A DNA stretch of 64,000 bases from RYN-133 sp963708645 (GTDB lineage: Bacteria > Actinomycetota > Actinomycetes > Mycobacteriales > Jatrophihabitantaceae): positions 1-64,000 of the forward strand of contig CAVPTA010000014.1 of assembly GCA_963708645.1 (NCBI GenBank), given 5' to 3'. Shown here one piece after another: positions 51,118 to 60,199 of this stretch. Position numbers and translations under genes: made by a program. The notes under the pieces were generated by a model that searched no databases, had not been told where the DNA came from, and saw only the letters and a list, made by a program, of their open reading frames with translations. Positions within the stretch are counted from its first letter, which is position 1. The number at the start of each line of letters is the position of its first letter.

Positions 51118-52085
51118 GCCAGCCAGTCGATCGAGTCGCCGTGCGGACTGGTGATCGCCAGTGGTGCACCGTCGCGGGCGAGCACGAAGGGCACCGGACC
51201 GGGTGGCGGCGCGATGTCGACGCAGACACCGGGTCCCTCGTTCGACACCCACACGGTCGGCCGTTGCTCGGCGAGGTGCGCGAGTTGTTGTCGGAACTGC
51301 TCTCGGCCCTCGCCGTCGAGATACGCGAGCACAGCCGAGTGGTACACGACGAGGGTCGCTGCGCGTGGCGCGGACGATGCGGCTTCGACGAGGTCGCGAG
51401 TCAGATCGCCACGCACGATCGGCGCGGGTTCCAGTCGAGCGATCTCGACCGCACGCTGCAGGGTGTCGAAGCGCGCTGTCTGTTCGGGCCAGACGAGCGA
51501 GCTCAGCCAGCGCACGTCCTCGTCGTCATTGACGTCGAGTGGATTGAGGTCGATTCCCTGCCGCCACACGACGCTCGGCAGGGCGTTCGGCACGGGCACA
51601 TCCCCGCTGGTGCGACAGTCGAGGACGAGCTTCGACGTCCCGAGCACAGCTCGCTCGCCGTAGCGGTAGGCGTAGCGGTCGGGACGCAGGCACAGCCCCG
51701 CCGACGCGCCGACTTCGAGCAACGCCAAGGGCTGCGGCAAGGCGGCGAGCACCGGTAGCAGCGCAGTGCACCTCGCCGCTTCGTTCGTTTGCGTCTGCCG
51801 CGCGAGCATCGTCGCTGACAGCTCGTCCCACTGAGCGAGGACGAACGAACGGAACGCGCCGTAGTCAGCAATCGGACCGTCAAGAAACCTGACGGCTGCC
51901 AGAAGTAGGTTCGGCTGCCGTTTCGGTGTCGGCAGGGTGTCGATCCGGTCGATCACCTCGGCGTCGTCGGCGACGCCGAGGCACAGTCGTTCATAACTCG
52001 GGGACACACCACGCAATTGGCTTTCGCCCATGAACTGGTAGCGACGAGCCGTGGTGTGTCCGTCGTTGCCGACCCAGTCGACCAT
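51114..52085 (-). CDS. DUF2332 family protein
   Basis: A 323-residue actinobacterial DUF2332 protein: YERLCLGVADDAEVIDRID, QPNLLLAAVRFL, TNEAARCTALLPVLAALPQP, LALLEVGASAGLCLRPDRYA and VWRQGIDLNPLDVNDDEDVR. The EVGASAGL segment resembles a SAM-binding loop of methyltransferases, and the fold has been thought methyltransferase-like, but activity is unproven. It lies three bases after gatB on the same strand and overlaps the secreted propeller gene by four bases. The start at ATG 52085 gives MVDWVGNDGHTTARRYQFM. Confidence 0.82.
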   Translation of the reverse strand: MVDWVGNDGHTTARRYQFMGESQLRGVSPSYERLCLGVADDAEVIDRIDTLPTPKRQPNLLLAAVRFLDGPIADYGAFRSFVLAQWDELSATMLARQTQTNEAARCTALLPVLAALPQPLALLEVGASAGLCLRPDRYAYRYGERAVLGTSKLVLDCRTSGDVPVPNALPSVVWRQGIDLNPLDVNDDEDVRWLSSLVWPEQTARFDTLQRAVEIARLEPAPIVRGDLTRDLVEAASSAPRAATLVVYHSAVLAYLDGEGREQFRQQLAHLAEQRPTVWVSNEGPGVCVDIAPPPGPVPFVLARDGAPLAITSPHGDSIDWLA

Positions 52086-52088
52086 CGA

Positions 52089-53579
52089 CTACTCGCTGAC
52101 GCCCAGCCGGTCGAGCAGGATCTGCCGCACCGCCGCCGCGTCGGCCTGCCCCCGCGTCGCCTTCATCACCGCGCCGACGAGTGCGCCGACGGCAGGTACC
52201 TTTCCGCCACGCACCTTGTCGGCGATGTCGGGGTTCGCGGCGATCGCCTCGTCGGCTGCTGACTCCAGCGCGCCGGTGTCAGACACCCGCTTGAGCCCGC
52301 GCTCGGCGATCACGTCGTCGACGTCGTGGCCGGTCTCGAGGACGCCGTCGACCGCCTGACGGGCGAGCGTGGTCGACAGCGACCCGTCGGCGACGAGCGC
52401 GATCAGCCGCGCGACCTGTCCAGGTCGGATCGCGAGCTCAGCCGCATCGAGGTCGGCCTCGTTCGCCTTCTGCACGAGATAGCCCATCCACCAGTTGCGC
52501 GCCTCGTCGACCGGCGCGCCGGCCGCGACGGTCGCACCCACGAGATCGACGACACCCGCATTGGTCATGTGCACCATGTCCTCGGCGCTCACGCCGAGTT
52601 CGTCGACCAACCGCGCACGACGTGCCGCCGGCAACTCGGGCAGGCCCGCGCGCAACGACTCGACCCAGTCAGCGTCCGGTGCGACCGGAACGAGGTCGGG
52701 TTCGGGGAAGTAGCGGTAGTCGGTCGCCTCTTCCTTCGACCGGCCAGGACGCGTGTCGCCCGTCGTCTCGGAGAAGTGCCGCGTCTCTTGGAACACGCGC
52801 TCCCCCGCGTCCAACACTTCCGCCTGCCGCAGGATCTCCGAACGCACCGCACGCTCGACCGAGCGCAGCGAGTTCACGTTCTTCGTCTCGGTGCGGGTGC
52901 CCCACTCGGCGCCAGGCTTGTTCAATGAGGTGTTCACGTCGCAGCGCAAGGAGCCCTGCTCCATGCGCACGTCCGAGACGCCGAGCGTGCGCAGGATGTC
53001 GCGCAGTTCGGTCACATACACACGCGCCACCTCCGGCGCGAGCGCGCCGGTGCCGGGCACGGGCTTGGTGACGATCTCGACCAGCGGGATGCCGGCGCGG
53101 TTGTAGTCGACGAGTGAGTAGTCGGCGCCGTGGATGCGTCCGGACGTCCCGACGTGGGTGTTCTTGCCCGTGTCCTCCTCGAGGTGCACGCGCTCGATGC
53201 CGACTCGGTAGGTCGTGCCCTCGACCTCCACGTCGAGGTAGCCCTCGACGCACAGCGGTTCGTCGTACTGCGAGGTCTGGAAGTTCTTCGGCATGTCCGG
53301 GTAGAAGTAGTTCTTGCGCGCGAAGCGGCACCAGGACGCGATCGAGCAGTTCAGTGCCAGGCCGATGCGGATCGTTGATTCGATCGCCGCCTCGTTGGCC
53401 ACGGGCAGTGCGCCGGGCAGACCCAGGCACACGGCACACACCTGCGTGTTGGGCTCGGCGCCGAACTCGGTCGCGCAGCCGCAGAACATCTTCGACACGG
53501 TGCCGAGCTCGACATGCGTTTCGAGGCCGATGACCGGCTCGTACTTCGCGAGCACGTCCTCATACGTCAGCGTGGGCAT
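52089..53579 (-). CDS. gatB: Asp-tRNA(Asn)/Glu-tRNA(Gln) amidotransferase subunit B
   Basis: tRNA-binding kinase-like subunit of GatCAB (496 residues), which activates misacylated Glu-tRNA(Gln)/Asp-tRNA(Asn). Motifs are VIGLETHVELGTVSKMFCGC, CLGLPGALPVANEAAIE, ARKNYFYPDMPKNFQTSQYD, RVHLEEDTGKNTH, DYNRAGIPLVEIVTKP and EEATDYRYFPEPDLVPV. The C-terminal YqeY/GatB tail domain is complete. ATG 53579 (MPTLTYEDVLAKYEPV) follows gatA by two bases. With tRNA-Gln(CUG) and gltX in this window, indirect Gln-tRNA synthesis is expected. Confidence 0.97.
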   Translation of the reverse strand: MPTLTYEDVLAKYEPVIGLETHVELGTVSKMFCGCATEFGAEPNTQVCAVCLGLPGALPVANEAAIESTIRIGLALNCSIASWCRFARKNYFYPDMPKNFQTSQYDEPLCVEGYLDVEVEGTTYRVGIERVHLEEDTGKNTHVGTSGRIHGADYSLVDYNRAGIPLVEIVTKPVPGTGALAPEVARVYVTELRDILRTLGVSDVRMEQGSLRCDVNTSLNKPGAEWGTRTETKNVNSLRSVERAVRSEILRQAEVLDAGERVFQETRHFSETTGDTRPGRSKEEATDYRYFPEPDLVPVAPDADWVESLRAGLPELPAARRARLVDELGVSAEDMVHMTNAGVVDLVGATVAAGAPVDEARNWWMGYLVQKANEADLDAAELAIRPGQVARLIALVADGSLSTTLARQAVDGVLETGHDVDDVIAERGLKRVSDTGALESAADEAIAANPDIADKVRGGKVPAVGALVGAVMKATRGQADAAAVRQILLDRLGVSE

Positions 53580-53581
53580 GT

Positions 53582-55063
53582 CTAGAGCTCCGGGATCGAG
53601 GCGAGGACGGGTGTGGTGGCCGACTCGAACGCCGCCGCGACCTTGAAGCAGCGGTCGTCTGCGAGCGCCGGCGCCATGATCTGCAGGCCGACCGGCAACC
53701 CGTCGGCCACGCCGGACGGCACCGAGATCGCCGGCGTTCCGGCGAGCGAGGCAGGCAGTGTGCACAGGTCGTTGATGTACATGGCCATCGGATCGGCCGT
53801 GCGCTCGCCGATCTCGAATGCGACGAACGGTGAGGTCGGCGAGACCAGCACGTCGGCCTGCGCGAACGCTGCCTCGAAGTCGCGCACGATCAGCGTCCGC
53901 ACCTTCTGCGCCTGGCCGTAGTACGCGTCGTAGTAGCCGGACGACAGCGCGTAGGTACCGATGATCACGCGCCGCTTCACCTCAGGCCCGAACCCGGCCT
54001 CGCGCGTGAGCGACATGACGTCCTCGAGCGAGCGTTCGCCGTCGTCGCCGATGCGCAGGCCGTAGCGCACCGCGTCGAAGCGGGCGAGGTTGGACGAGCA
54101 CTCACTCGGCGCGATGAGGTAGTAGGCAGGCAGCGCGTACTCGAAGTGCGGGCACGACACCTCGACGATCTCGGCGCCGAGTCCCTTGAGCGTGCCGAGT
54201 GCCTCGTCGAAGGACGCGAGCACACCGGCTTCGTAACCCTCTCCGCCGAGCTCGCGGACGACACCGATGCGCACGCCGGTGAGATCGCCGCCGGCACCGT
54301 CACGCGCCGCCGCAACGGCCGGTGCGACCGGTCGTGGGATCGAGGTCGAATCGCACGGGTCGTGCCCGGCGATCGTCTCGTACAGCAGGGCGGTGTCGAG
54401 GACGGTGCGGGCGAGCGGGCCCGCCTGGTCGAGGGAGGACGAGAACGCGATCAGGCCGTAGCGCGAAACATTGCCGTACGTGGGCTTGAATCCGACGGTG
54501 CCGGTGACCGCGGCGGGCTGGCGGATCGATCCGCCGGTGTCGGTGCCGATCGACAGCGGCGCCTCGAACGCGGCGACCGCGGCCGACGAACCGCCCGACG
54601 AGCCACCGGGGATGCGGGTGAGGTCCCACGGGTTGTGCGAGGGTCCGAACGCGCTGTTCTCGGTCGAGCTCCCCATCGCGAACTCGTCCATGTTGGTCTT
54701 GCCGAGCATCACGATGCCGGCGTCCTTGATGCGCTTGCTGACCGTCGCGTCGTACGGCGGCACCCAGCCTTCGAGGATCTTCGATCCGGCAGTCGTCGGC
54801 AGATCCTTGGTGACAACAACGTCCTTCATCGCGAGCGGGACGCCGGCGAGTGGCCCGAGATCGCCACCGGCTGCGCGACGCGCGTCGACCTGCTTGGCCG
54901 CGTGCATCGCGCCCTCGGCGTCGACGTGCAAGAACGCGTGCACCTTTGCGTCGACCTGGGCGATGCGCTCCAGGTGCGCTTCGGTCACCTCGAGTGCCGT
55001 GACCTCGCCGGCCGCGATGGCGGCTGCAGTATCCGCGGCAGACAGCCGCGTGAGGTCGCTCAT
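53582..55063 (-). CDS. gatA: Asp-tRNA(Asn)/Glu-tRNA(Gln) amidotransferase subunit A
   Basis: Amidase-signature subunit (493 residues) that releases ammonia from glutamine. The Ser-cisSer-Lys triad is visible: Lys in PLAMKDVVVTKDLPT, and the Gly/Ser-rich stretch PGGSSGGSSAAVAAFEAPLS with SIGTDTGGSIRQPAAVTG. It ends ATTPVLASIPEL. ATG 55063 makes a TGATG overlap with gatC; a GTG one codon earlier is also possible. Order gatC-gatA-gatB is the usual operon. Confidence 0.97.
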   Translation of the reverse strand: MSDLTRLSAADTAAAIAAGEVTALEVTEAHLERIAQVDAKVHAFLHVDAEGAMHAAKQVDARRAAGGDLGPLAGVPLAMKDVVVTKDLPTTAGSKILEGWVPPYDATVSKRIKDAGIVMLGKTNMDEFAMGSSTENSAFGPSHNPWDLTRIPGGSSGGSSAAVAAFEAPLSIGTDTGGSIRQPAAVTGTVGFKPTYGNVSRYGLIAFSSSLDQAGPLARTVLDTALLYETIAGHDPCDSTSIPRPVAPAVAAARDGAGGDLTGVRIGVVRELGGEGYEAGVLASFDEALGTLKGLGAEIVEVSCPHFEYALPAYYLIAPSECSSNLARFDAVRYGLRIGDDGERSLEDVMSLTREAGFGPEVKRRVIIGTYALSSGYYDAYYGQAQKVRTLIVRDFEAAFAQADVLVSPTSPFVAFEIGERTADPMAMYINDLCTLPASLAGTPAISVPSGVADGLPVGLQIMAPALADDRCFKVAAAFESATTPVLASIPEL

Positions 55064-55368
55064 CACGCTTCTTCCGAGAGGATGCGCGGGACGCGGAACT
55101 TGTTGTCCTCGACTGAGGGCGCGGCGGCGAGGATCGCGTCACGCGGCAGCGAGGGCACGATCTCGTCGCGACGCAGCACGTTCGACATCGGCACGGCGTG
55201 CGTCGTAGGCGGGATGTCCGCGGCAGCGACCTCGCCGACCCGGGCAACTGCACCCAGGATCACGTCCAGCTGGCCGGCGAACAGGTCGAGCTCGTCGTCG
55301 GAGACGGCCAGGCGCGCCAGCCGGGCGAGATGCGCGACCTCGTCGCGCGAGATTCGGGGTTCACTCAC
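55063..55368 (-). CDS. gatC: Asp-tRNA(Asn)/Glu-tRNA(Gln) amidotransferase subunit C
   Basis: Small stabilising subunit, 101 residues, of the heterotrimeric amidotransferase. Characteristic N-terminus RISRDEVAHLARLARLAVSD, the middle ILGAVARVGEVAAADIPPTT, and C-terminal MSNVLRRDEIVPSLPRDAIL, which wraps around GatA. First gene of the operon, with the stop overlapping the gatA ATG. About 145 bases separate it from the divergent ACT gene; that gap holds an exact palindrome. Confidence 0.95.
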   Translation of the reverse strand: MSEPRISRDEVAHLARLARLAVSDDELDLFAGQLDVILGAVARVGEVAAADIPPTTHAVPMSNVLRRDEIVPSLPRDAILAAAPSVEDNKFRVPRILSEEA

Positions 55369-55411
55369 ACTGCCCGAGTCTAGTGAGACCGCGGTGGTCG
55401 GTTTCGGGCGT

Positions 55412-55457
55412 CAGTGGTCAGTTGCAACTGACCACTGCGGACGGAACTGACCACTGC
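55412..55457. repeat. perfect 26-base palindrome plus a third half-site
   Basis: 55412-55437 is an exact palindrome built from two facing copies of CAGTGGTCAGTTG. A third copy, AACTGACCACTGC, follows at 55445-55457, and a weaker GTGGTCGGTTTC lies upstream near 55394. It sits between divergent gatC and the ACT-domain gene. Possible roles are regulator operator or short-RNA hairpin. Confidence 0.85.
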
Positions 55458-55512
55458 AGGGAGGTGCACCCCTGTAACCGCCGCGTCACACCGATAGGGC
55501 ACGCTGTCCGGC

Positions 55513-56166
55513 GTGTCCTACCTGCTCCGAATTGTGCTGCCTGATCGACCGGGCGCACTCGGAGCTGTCGCCACCGCGCTCGGCGGGGTCGGCGCCGACA
55601 TCCTGAGTCTGGACGTCATCGAGCGGGGGCCCGGCGCCGCCATCGACGACCTGGTCGTCGAACTTCCGCCGGACAAGCTCGCCGACTCCCTCGTGAGTGC
55701 CGCCGTGACGGTCGAAGGCGTGCGGGTCGAGTCGATCCGTCCGTATGCGGGCCAGATCGATCCCCATCGGGAGCTGGAGTTGCTCGACAACCTGGCTGCC
55801 AAGCCGCACGAGTCGCTGGCCGTGCTGGCCGACGGTGTCGCCCGGGTGTTTCGCGCCGGCTGGGCGATCGTGCTCGACGCCCCCGTCAGCGGGCAGTCGA
55901 GCGTGCTGGCAGCGGGCAACTCTGCACCCGAGGTCGAAACACTTCCGGTCCCGTGGTGGCCGCCGCGACCGGCGCGCGGGCTCGAGGGCGACAACGGTTG
56001 GGCGCCGCCCGACTGGGACCGGCTGGGCACCGAGCTTGCGGTGGCACCGCTCGGCGACGGTGCGTTGCTCGTCGGACGACCCGCGTTGCGTTGGCTGCCG
56101 TCCGAACTCGTCCGGCTGCAACACCTCGCCGCGATCGCAGCCTCGGTCACCACCGCAGACGGCTGA
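55513..56166 (+). CDS. ACT-domain protein
   Basis: A 217-residue protein with an N-terminal ACT domain: YLLRIVLPDRPGALGAVATA, LGGVGADILSLDVIERGPG, AIDDLVVELPPDKLADSL. The C-terminal half (ESLAVLADGVARVFRAGWAI, LPSELVRLQHLAAIAASV) resembles a GAF-like or amino-acid-sensor region. ACT domains bind amino acids, so this is probably a sensor or regulator. It is divergent from gatCAB, with the palindromic repeats between them, and is followed by an SDR gene. GTG 55513 is the only good start before the ACT strand. Confidence 0.75.
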   Translation: MSYLLRIVLPDRPGALGAVATALGGVGADILSLDVIERGPGAAIDDLVVELPPDKLADSLVSAAVTVEGVRVESIRPYAGQIDPHRELELLDNLAAKPHESLAVLADGVARVFRAGWAIVLDAPVSGQSSVLAAGNSAPEVETLPVPWWPPRPARGLEGDNGWAPPDWDRLGTELAVAPLGDGALLVGRPALRWLPSELVRLQHLAAIAASVTTADG

Positions 56167-56209
56167 CCGCGAATCTGCGGGGACACGGTGTCCCAGTACT
56201 GTCTGCTCC

Positions 56210-57084
56210 ATGCCTGCGTGGACCGCGACGGACATTCCTGACCAGACCGGCCGCACCTTCATCGTCACCGGTGCGAACAGCGGCCTCGGCGAGGCCACCG
56301 CACGCGGGCTGGCCGAGCACGGTGCGCGGGTGATCATGGCGTGCCGCAATGTGGGCAAGGCCGAAGCGGTCGCCAAGGGCATACCCGGCGACGTCGCTGT
56401 GCGACCGCTCGACCTCGCCGACCTTTCGTCCGTGCACGCGTTCGCGAATGTCACCGACACCTTCGACGTGCTCGTGAACAACGCGGGCATCATGGCGGTG
56501 CCGAAGGCGCGCACCGCCGACGGCTTCGAGTCGCAGTTCGGGACGAACTTCCTCGGCCACTTCGCCCTGACCGGGCTGCTGCTACCGAAGATCTCGTCGC
56601 GGGTGGTGACGCTGTCGAGCGAGGCACACCGCCTCGGACGCATCGCGCTGGACGATCTGAACTGGCACACCCGCCGGTATCGGCGCTGGGCGGCCTACGG
56701 GCAGTCCAAGCTCGCGGACCTCATGTTCGCCTTCGAGCTCGACCGCCGTCTGACGCGCGCGCAAGTCCCGCAGTGCTGTCGGTGGCAGCACATCCCGGCT
56801 ACGCCGCCACCGAATTGCAATCGCACACCGAGTCGATCCTCGATCGGGTGATGGCGATCGGGAACCGCATTGTGGCGCAGAGCGCGGCGATGGGCGCGCT
56901 GCCGACGCTGTACGCGGCGACGATGCCCGACGTCACGGGCGGAGACTTCTACGGCCCGGACGGAATCGGTGACATGCGCGGGCATCCGCACAAGAGCGCG
57001 AGCACCCGCGCGTCGAAGGATGCCGCTGTCGCGGCGAAGCTGTGGCGCAAGGCAGAGGAGCTGACCGGCGTCACGTTCGAGTGA
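56210..57084 (+). CDS. SDR-family oxidoreductase, retinol-dehydrogenase-like (one frameshift)
   Basis: Short-chain dehydrogenase of the RDH/WWOX-like class. Cofactor motif IVTGANSGLGEATARGLAEH, MACRNVGKAEAVAKG (Arg supports NADP), LVNNAGIMAVPKARTADGFE, QFGTNFLGHFALTGLLLPK, catalytic Ser in RVVTLSSEAHRLG and YGQSKLADLMF. After FELDRRLTRA one missing base near 56765 shifts the frame; SPAVLSVAAHPGYAATELQS continues to the stop. The span is consistent with one deletion. The end overlaps the convergent PAP2 gene by 14 bases. The substrate is unknown. Confidence 0.83.
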
Positions 57085-57865
57085 GCGGACGCGCCTCGGG
57101 TGTCGGCAGTGTGCCTGTGGCGATGACGGGCTCCGGCGCCGGGCGGGCGGCGTGCTTGTCGCGAATGCGATGCAGACCGCGCCGTCCCCAACCGATGACT
57201 GCGTCAGAAATCCGTTCGGAGTACGGCATGACCCACGGCAGCACGATCAGGACGAGGACGCCGGCGAGCCAGCCGCCGAGCACATCGCTGACCCAGTGCG
57301 TGTCGAGGTACACGGTGGACAGGCCGACCGTGACCGAGACGAACACTGCAGACCAGAACACGAGCCGGCGGTACGACACAGCCAGCATCGCGATCAACCC
57401 GTAGAGCACGACCGCGTTCGACACGTGCCCGGACGGGAAGATGTCGCCGCCTTCGAACACCGCGTGCACCTTCGGCGTGGCGTGCGGTCCGAGTCGTCCG
57501 GTCGCGAGCTTGACGACGCCGACACTCAGGTTCAGCACGATCAACGCGGTCGCGAGCATGACCAGTGGCCGCGGCGAGCGCGACTTCCATGACCGCCACA
57601 GGAACCACGGCAACGCGACGACAGTTGCGGGGGCTCGCTGGCCGAGCATGACGTAGGTGTGCAGCGGATAGAACCAGCCCGGGTAGCGCTGGATGAGATC
57701 GAGGTGGAAGACGTCACGGTCGATGTCGAGGAACGGCGACCAGCGCACGACGCCGAGGATCAGGACCAGGTAGGCGAACAGCGACGAGCATGAAAAATCC
57801 GGCTCGAGGCGAAACGCGGATCGTTCGCGGGCGCACACGCGGCGCTCTCGTCGACTGGTCCACAA
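57071..57865 (-). CDS. PAP2-superfamily phosphatase
   Basis: Integral membrane phosphatidic-acid-phosphatase-like protein, 264 residues. The three-part active site is VVKLATGRLGPHATPKVHAV (C1, K-x6-RP-like with RLGP), IFPSGHVSNAVVLYGLIAML (C2, PSGH) and STVYLDTHWVSDVLGG (C3, His; the usual SR pair is ST). Five to six hydrophobic helices are present. It may act on lipid phosphates such as undecaprenyl or phosphatidyl phosphates, with the active site on the outer face. The first 30 residues (MWTSRRERRVCARERSA) are atypical; the true N-terminus may be altered by an undetected indel. It is downstream of ligA on the opposite side of a 120-base gap. Confidence 0.78.
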   Translation of the reverse strand: MWTSRRERRVCARERSAFRLEPDFSCSSLFAYLVLILGVVRWSPFLDIDRDVFHLDLIQRYPGWFYPLHTYVMLGQRAPATVVALPWFLWRSWKSRSPRPLVMLATALIVLNLSVGVVKLATGRLGPHATPKVHAVFEGGDIFPSGHVSNAVVLYGLIAMLAVSYRRLVFWSAVFVSVTVGLSTVYLDTHWVSDVLGGWLAGVLVLIVLPWVMPYSERISDAVIGWGRRGLHRIRDKHAARPAPEPVIATGTLPTPEARPLTRT

Positions 57866-57985
57866 CTACCTTCTTGCCAAATTCACCTGGGAATTACCTC
57901 CCCAGTTTGGCTGGCTCACAAACCCGTTTCCCAGCGGGCCGGGCACGCGTGCTCTCAGGTGTGAGCGAAGCCACCGAAGATATGG
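57866..57985. other. intergenic region with nested inverted repeats
   Basis: Gap between ligA and the PAP2 gene. It contains GCCAAA...TTTGGC (arms near 57877-57882 and 57907-57912) with an internal AATTC...GAATT. It is relatively AT-rich for the window, as expected for a promoter or operator of the PAP2 gene. Confidence 0.4.
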
Positions 57986-60100
57986 TCATTTCACGGCATC
58001 CGGGCCGCCGGCGAGCAGTGCGGTGAACTGCGCCTCGTCGAGGGTGCGAACGCCGAGTTGCTCGGCCTTTTCCGCCTTCGTCCCGGCGTTCTCGCCGACC
58101 ACGACGTAATCGGTCTTCTTCGACACCGAACCGGCCGCCTTTCCGCCGCGGCTCAGAATGGCCTCTTTCGCGCCGTCGCGCGAGTAGTCCTGCAACGAAC
58201 CCGTGACGACCACTGTCAGGCCGGCGATCGTTTTCGGCACGGAGTCGTCGGTCTCGTCGGCCATGCGCACGCCGGCCTGCTGCCATTTGTCGACGACCGC
58301 GAGGTGCCAGTCTTCGCCGAACCACTCTGTGACCGCGTCGGCGATCACCGGGCCGACGCCTTCGGCGGCCGCCAATTGTTCGACCGACGCCGCCCGGATG
58401 GCAGGGATCGAACCGAACTCGGTCGCGAGGGCACGCGCGGCGGTCGGGCCGACGTGGCGGATCGACAGAGCGACGAGCACACGCCACAGCGGCTGCGTCT
58501 TGGCTTGTTCCAGATTGGCGAGCAGTTTGATGCCGTTGGCCGAAAGAGTGCGTGCATCGTGCACGAGTTCGACCGGGTCGGACTTCTTTGCCGCCCGGGT
58601 GAACAGCGGCACCTGCGCGAGGCGTTCGGCGTCGAGGTCGAACAGGTCGCCCTCATCGGTGATCACGTCGGCGTCGAACAACGCCGCAACACCCTCATAA
58701 CCGAGCGCTTCGATGTCGAACGCGCCACGCGCAGCGAGTGACGCGACCCGCTCGCGCACCTGCGCCGGACACGAGCGCGCATTCGGACAACGAATGTCCT
58801 TGTCCCCTTCGCGCTCAGGCTTGAGCGGCGTACGGCAGGACGGGCACTCGGTCGGCATGACGAACTTCGTCTCGGTACCGTCGCGCAGCGCCACCACCGG
58901 CCCGACGATCTCGGGAATCACGTCGCCGGCCTTGCGCAGCACAACCGTGTCGCCGATGAGAACGCCCTTGCGTTCGACCTCCCACTGGTTGTGCAAGGTG
59001 GCCCGCTCGACCGTGCTGCCGGCGACCTTGACCGGCTCCATGATCCCGAACGGCGTCACCCGTCCGGTACGGCCGACCGCGACAGCGATGTCCAGCAGCT
59101 TGGTGTTTACCTCTTCGGGCGGGTATTTGTACGCGATCGCCCAGCGCGGCGCGCGGCTCGTCGAACCGAGTCGTCGCTGCAGCGCGAGGTCGTCGACCTT
59201 CACCACGACGCCGTCGATCTCGTGCTCGACGTCGTGGCGGTGCTCGCCGTAGTAGTCGATGAACTTCTGCACGCCGGTGAGGTTCTTGACGACCTCCGCG
59301 CGGGCGGACGTGGGCAGCCCCCACTTGTCCAGCAGCGCGTACCAGTCTGACTGCGCGCTCACGGTACGGACGTCGAACGCTCCCCCGTCGACCTTGCCGA
59401 CGCCGTGGACGACCATGCGCAGCCGACGCGATGCCGTCACGCGCGGATCTTTCTGCCGTAGCGAGCCGGCTGCGGTGTTCCGCGGATTCGCGTAGGGCAC
59501 CTTGCCTGCTTCGACGAGGTTTGCGTTGAGCGCCTCGAAGTCCTCGACCGGGAAGAACACCTCACCGCGGACCTCGAGCACATGGGGAAGGTCGTCGCCG
59601 ACGAGACGATCAGGAATGTTGTCGATCGTGCGGACATTGGGCGTGACGTCTTCGCCGGTGCGTCCGTCGCCGCGCGTGGCGCCGCGGGTCAGTCGTCCAT
59701 CGGTGTAGACGAGGCTGATGGCGAGCCCGTCGACCTTCAGCTCGCACAGGTAGGCCGGAACCGTCCCGGCATCGCGTTCGACGCGGTGCGCCCACGCTGT
59801 GATTTCGTCGGACCCGAACGCGTTGTCGAGGCTGAGCATGCGCTCGAGATGGTCGACCGCGGTGAACTGGGTCGAATAGGTGCCGCCTACCCGCTGTGTG
59901 GGCGAGGACGGGGTGCGCAGATCGGGGAACTGTTCCTCGAGTTCTTCGAGGCGGCGCATGCGCTTGTCGTAGTCGGTATCGCTCGATGTGGGCTGATCGA
60001 GCACGTAGTAGCGGTACTGGTCGTCGTCGATCTCTTCGGACAATCGCGCATGCTCGTCGCGGGCGTCTTCGGTTGCTGACTTCGGTGAGACCACGCTCAT
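57986..60100 (-). CDS. ligA: NAD-dependent DNA ligase
   Basis: Replicative/repair ligase, 704 residues and intact. The Ia domain includes YYVLDQPTSSDTDYDKRMRR, and the adenylation site is LCELKVDGLAISL with Lys122 in KVDG. GRTGEDVTPNVRTI and EVDGVVVK-like segments follow in the nucleotidyltransferase domain. The OB domain, a four-Cys zinc finger (CPSCRTPL, CPNARSCPAQ), the helix-hairpin-helix region and a C-terminal BRCT domain (TIAGLTVVVTGSLQDYSRDG) complete the family order. It stands alone, divergent from the Pr6Pr-like membrane protein gene. Confidence 0.97.
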   Translation of the reverse strand: MSVVSPKSATEDARDEHARLSEEIDDDQYRYYVLDQPTSSDTDYDKRMRRLEELEEQFPDLRTPSSPTQRVGGTYSTQFTAVDHLERMLSLDNAFGSDEITAWAHRVERDAGTVPAYLCELKVDGLAISLVYTDGRLTRGATRGDGRTGEDVTPNVRTIDNIPDRLVGDDLPHVLEVRGEVFFPVEDFEALNANLVEAGKVPYANPRNTAAGSLRQKDPRVTASRRLRMVVHGVGKVDGGAFDVRTVSAQSDWYALLDKWGLPTSARAEVVKNLTGVQKFIDYYGEHRHDVEHEIDGVVVKVDDLALQRRLGSTSRAPRWAIAYKYPPEEVNTKLLDIAVAVGRTGRVTPFGIMEPVKVAGSTVERATLHNQWEVERKGVLIGDTVVLRKAGDVIPEIVGPVVALRDGTETKFVMPTECPSCRTPLKPEREGDKDIRCPNARSCPAQVRERVASLAARGAFDIEALGYEGVAALFDADVITDEGDLFDLDAERLAQVPLFTRAAKKSDPVELVHDARTLSANGIKLLANLEQAKTQPLWRVLVALSIRHVGPTAARALATEFGSIPAIRAASVEQLAAAEGVGPVIADAVTEWFGEDWHLAVVDKWQQAGVRMADETDDSVPKTIAGLTVVVTGSLQDYSRDGAKEAILSRGGKAAGSVSKKTDYVVVGENAGTKAEKAEQLGVRTLDEAQFTALLAGGPDAVK

Positions 60101-60199
60101 CCCTCCGGTTGGGCATCGTGGCCCTGCGCCGTGATGAGCAGCTTGCTTCCGGTTCTCACGGTCCCGAATCTAGCCGCTGGGTACGACTACGCTGCGGAC

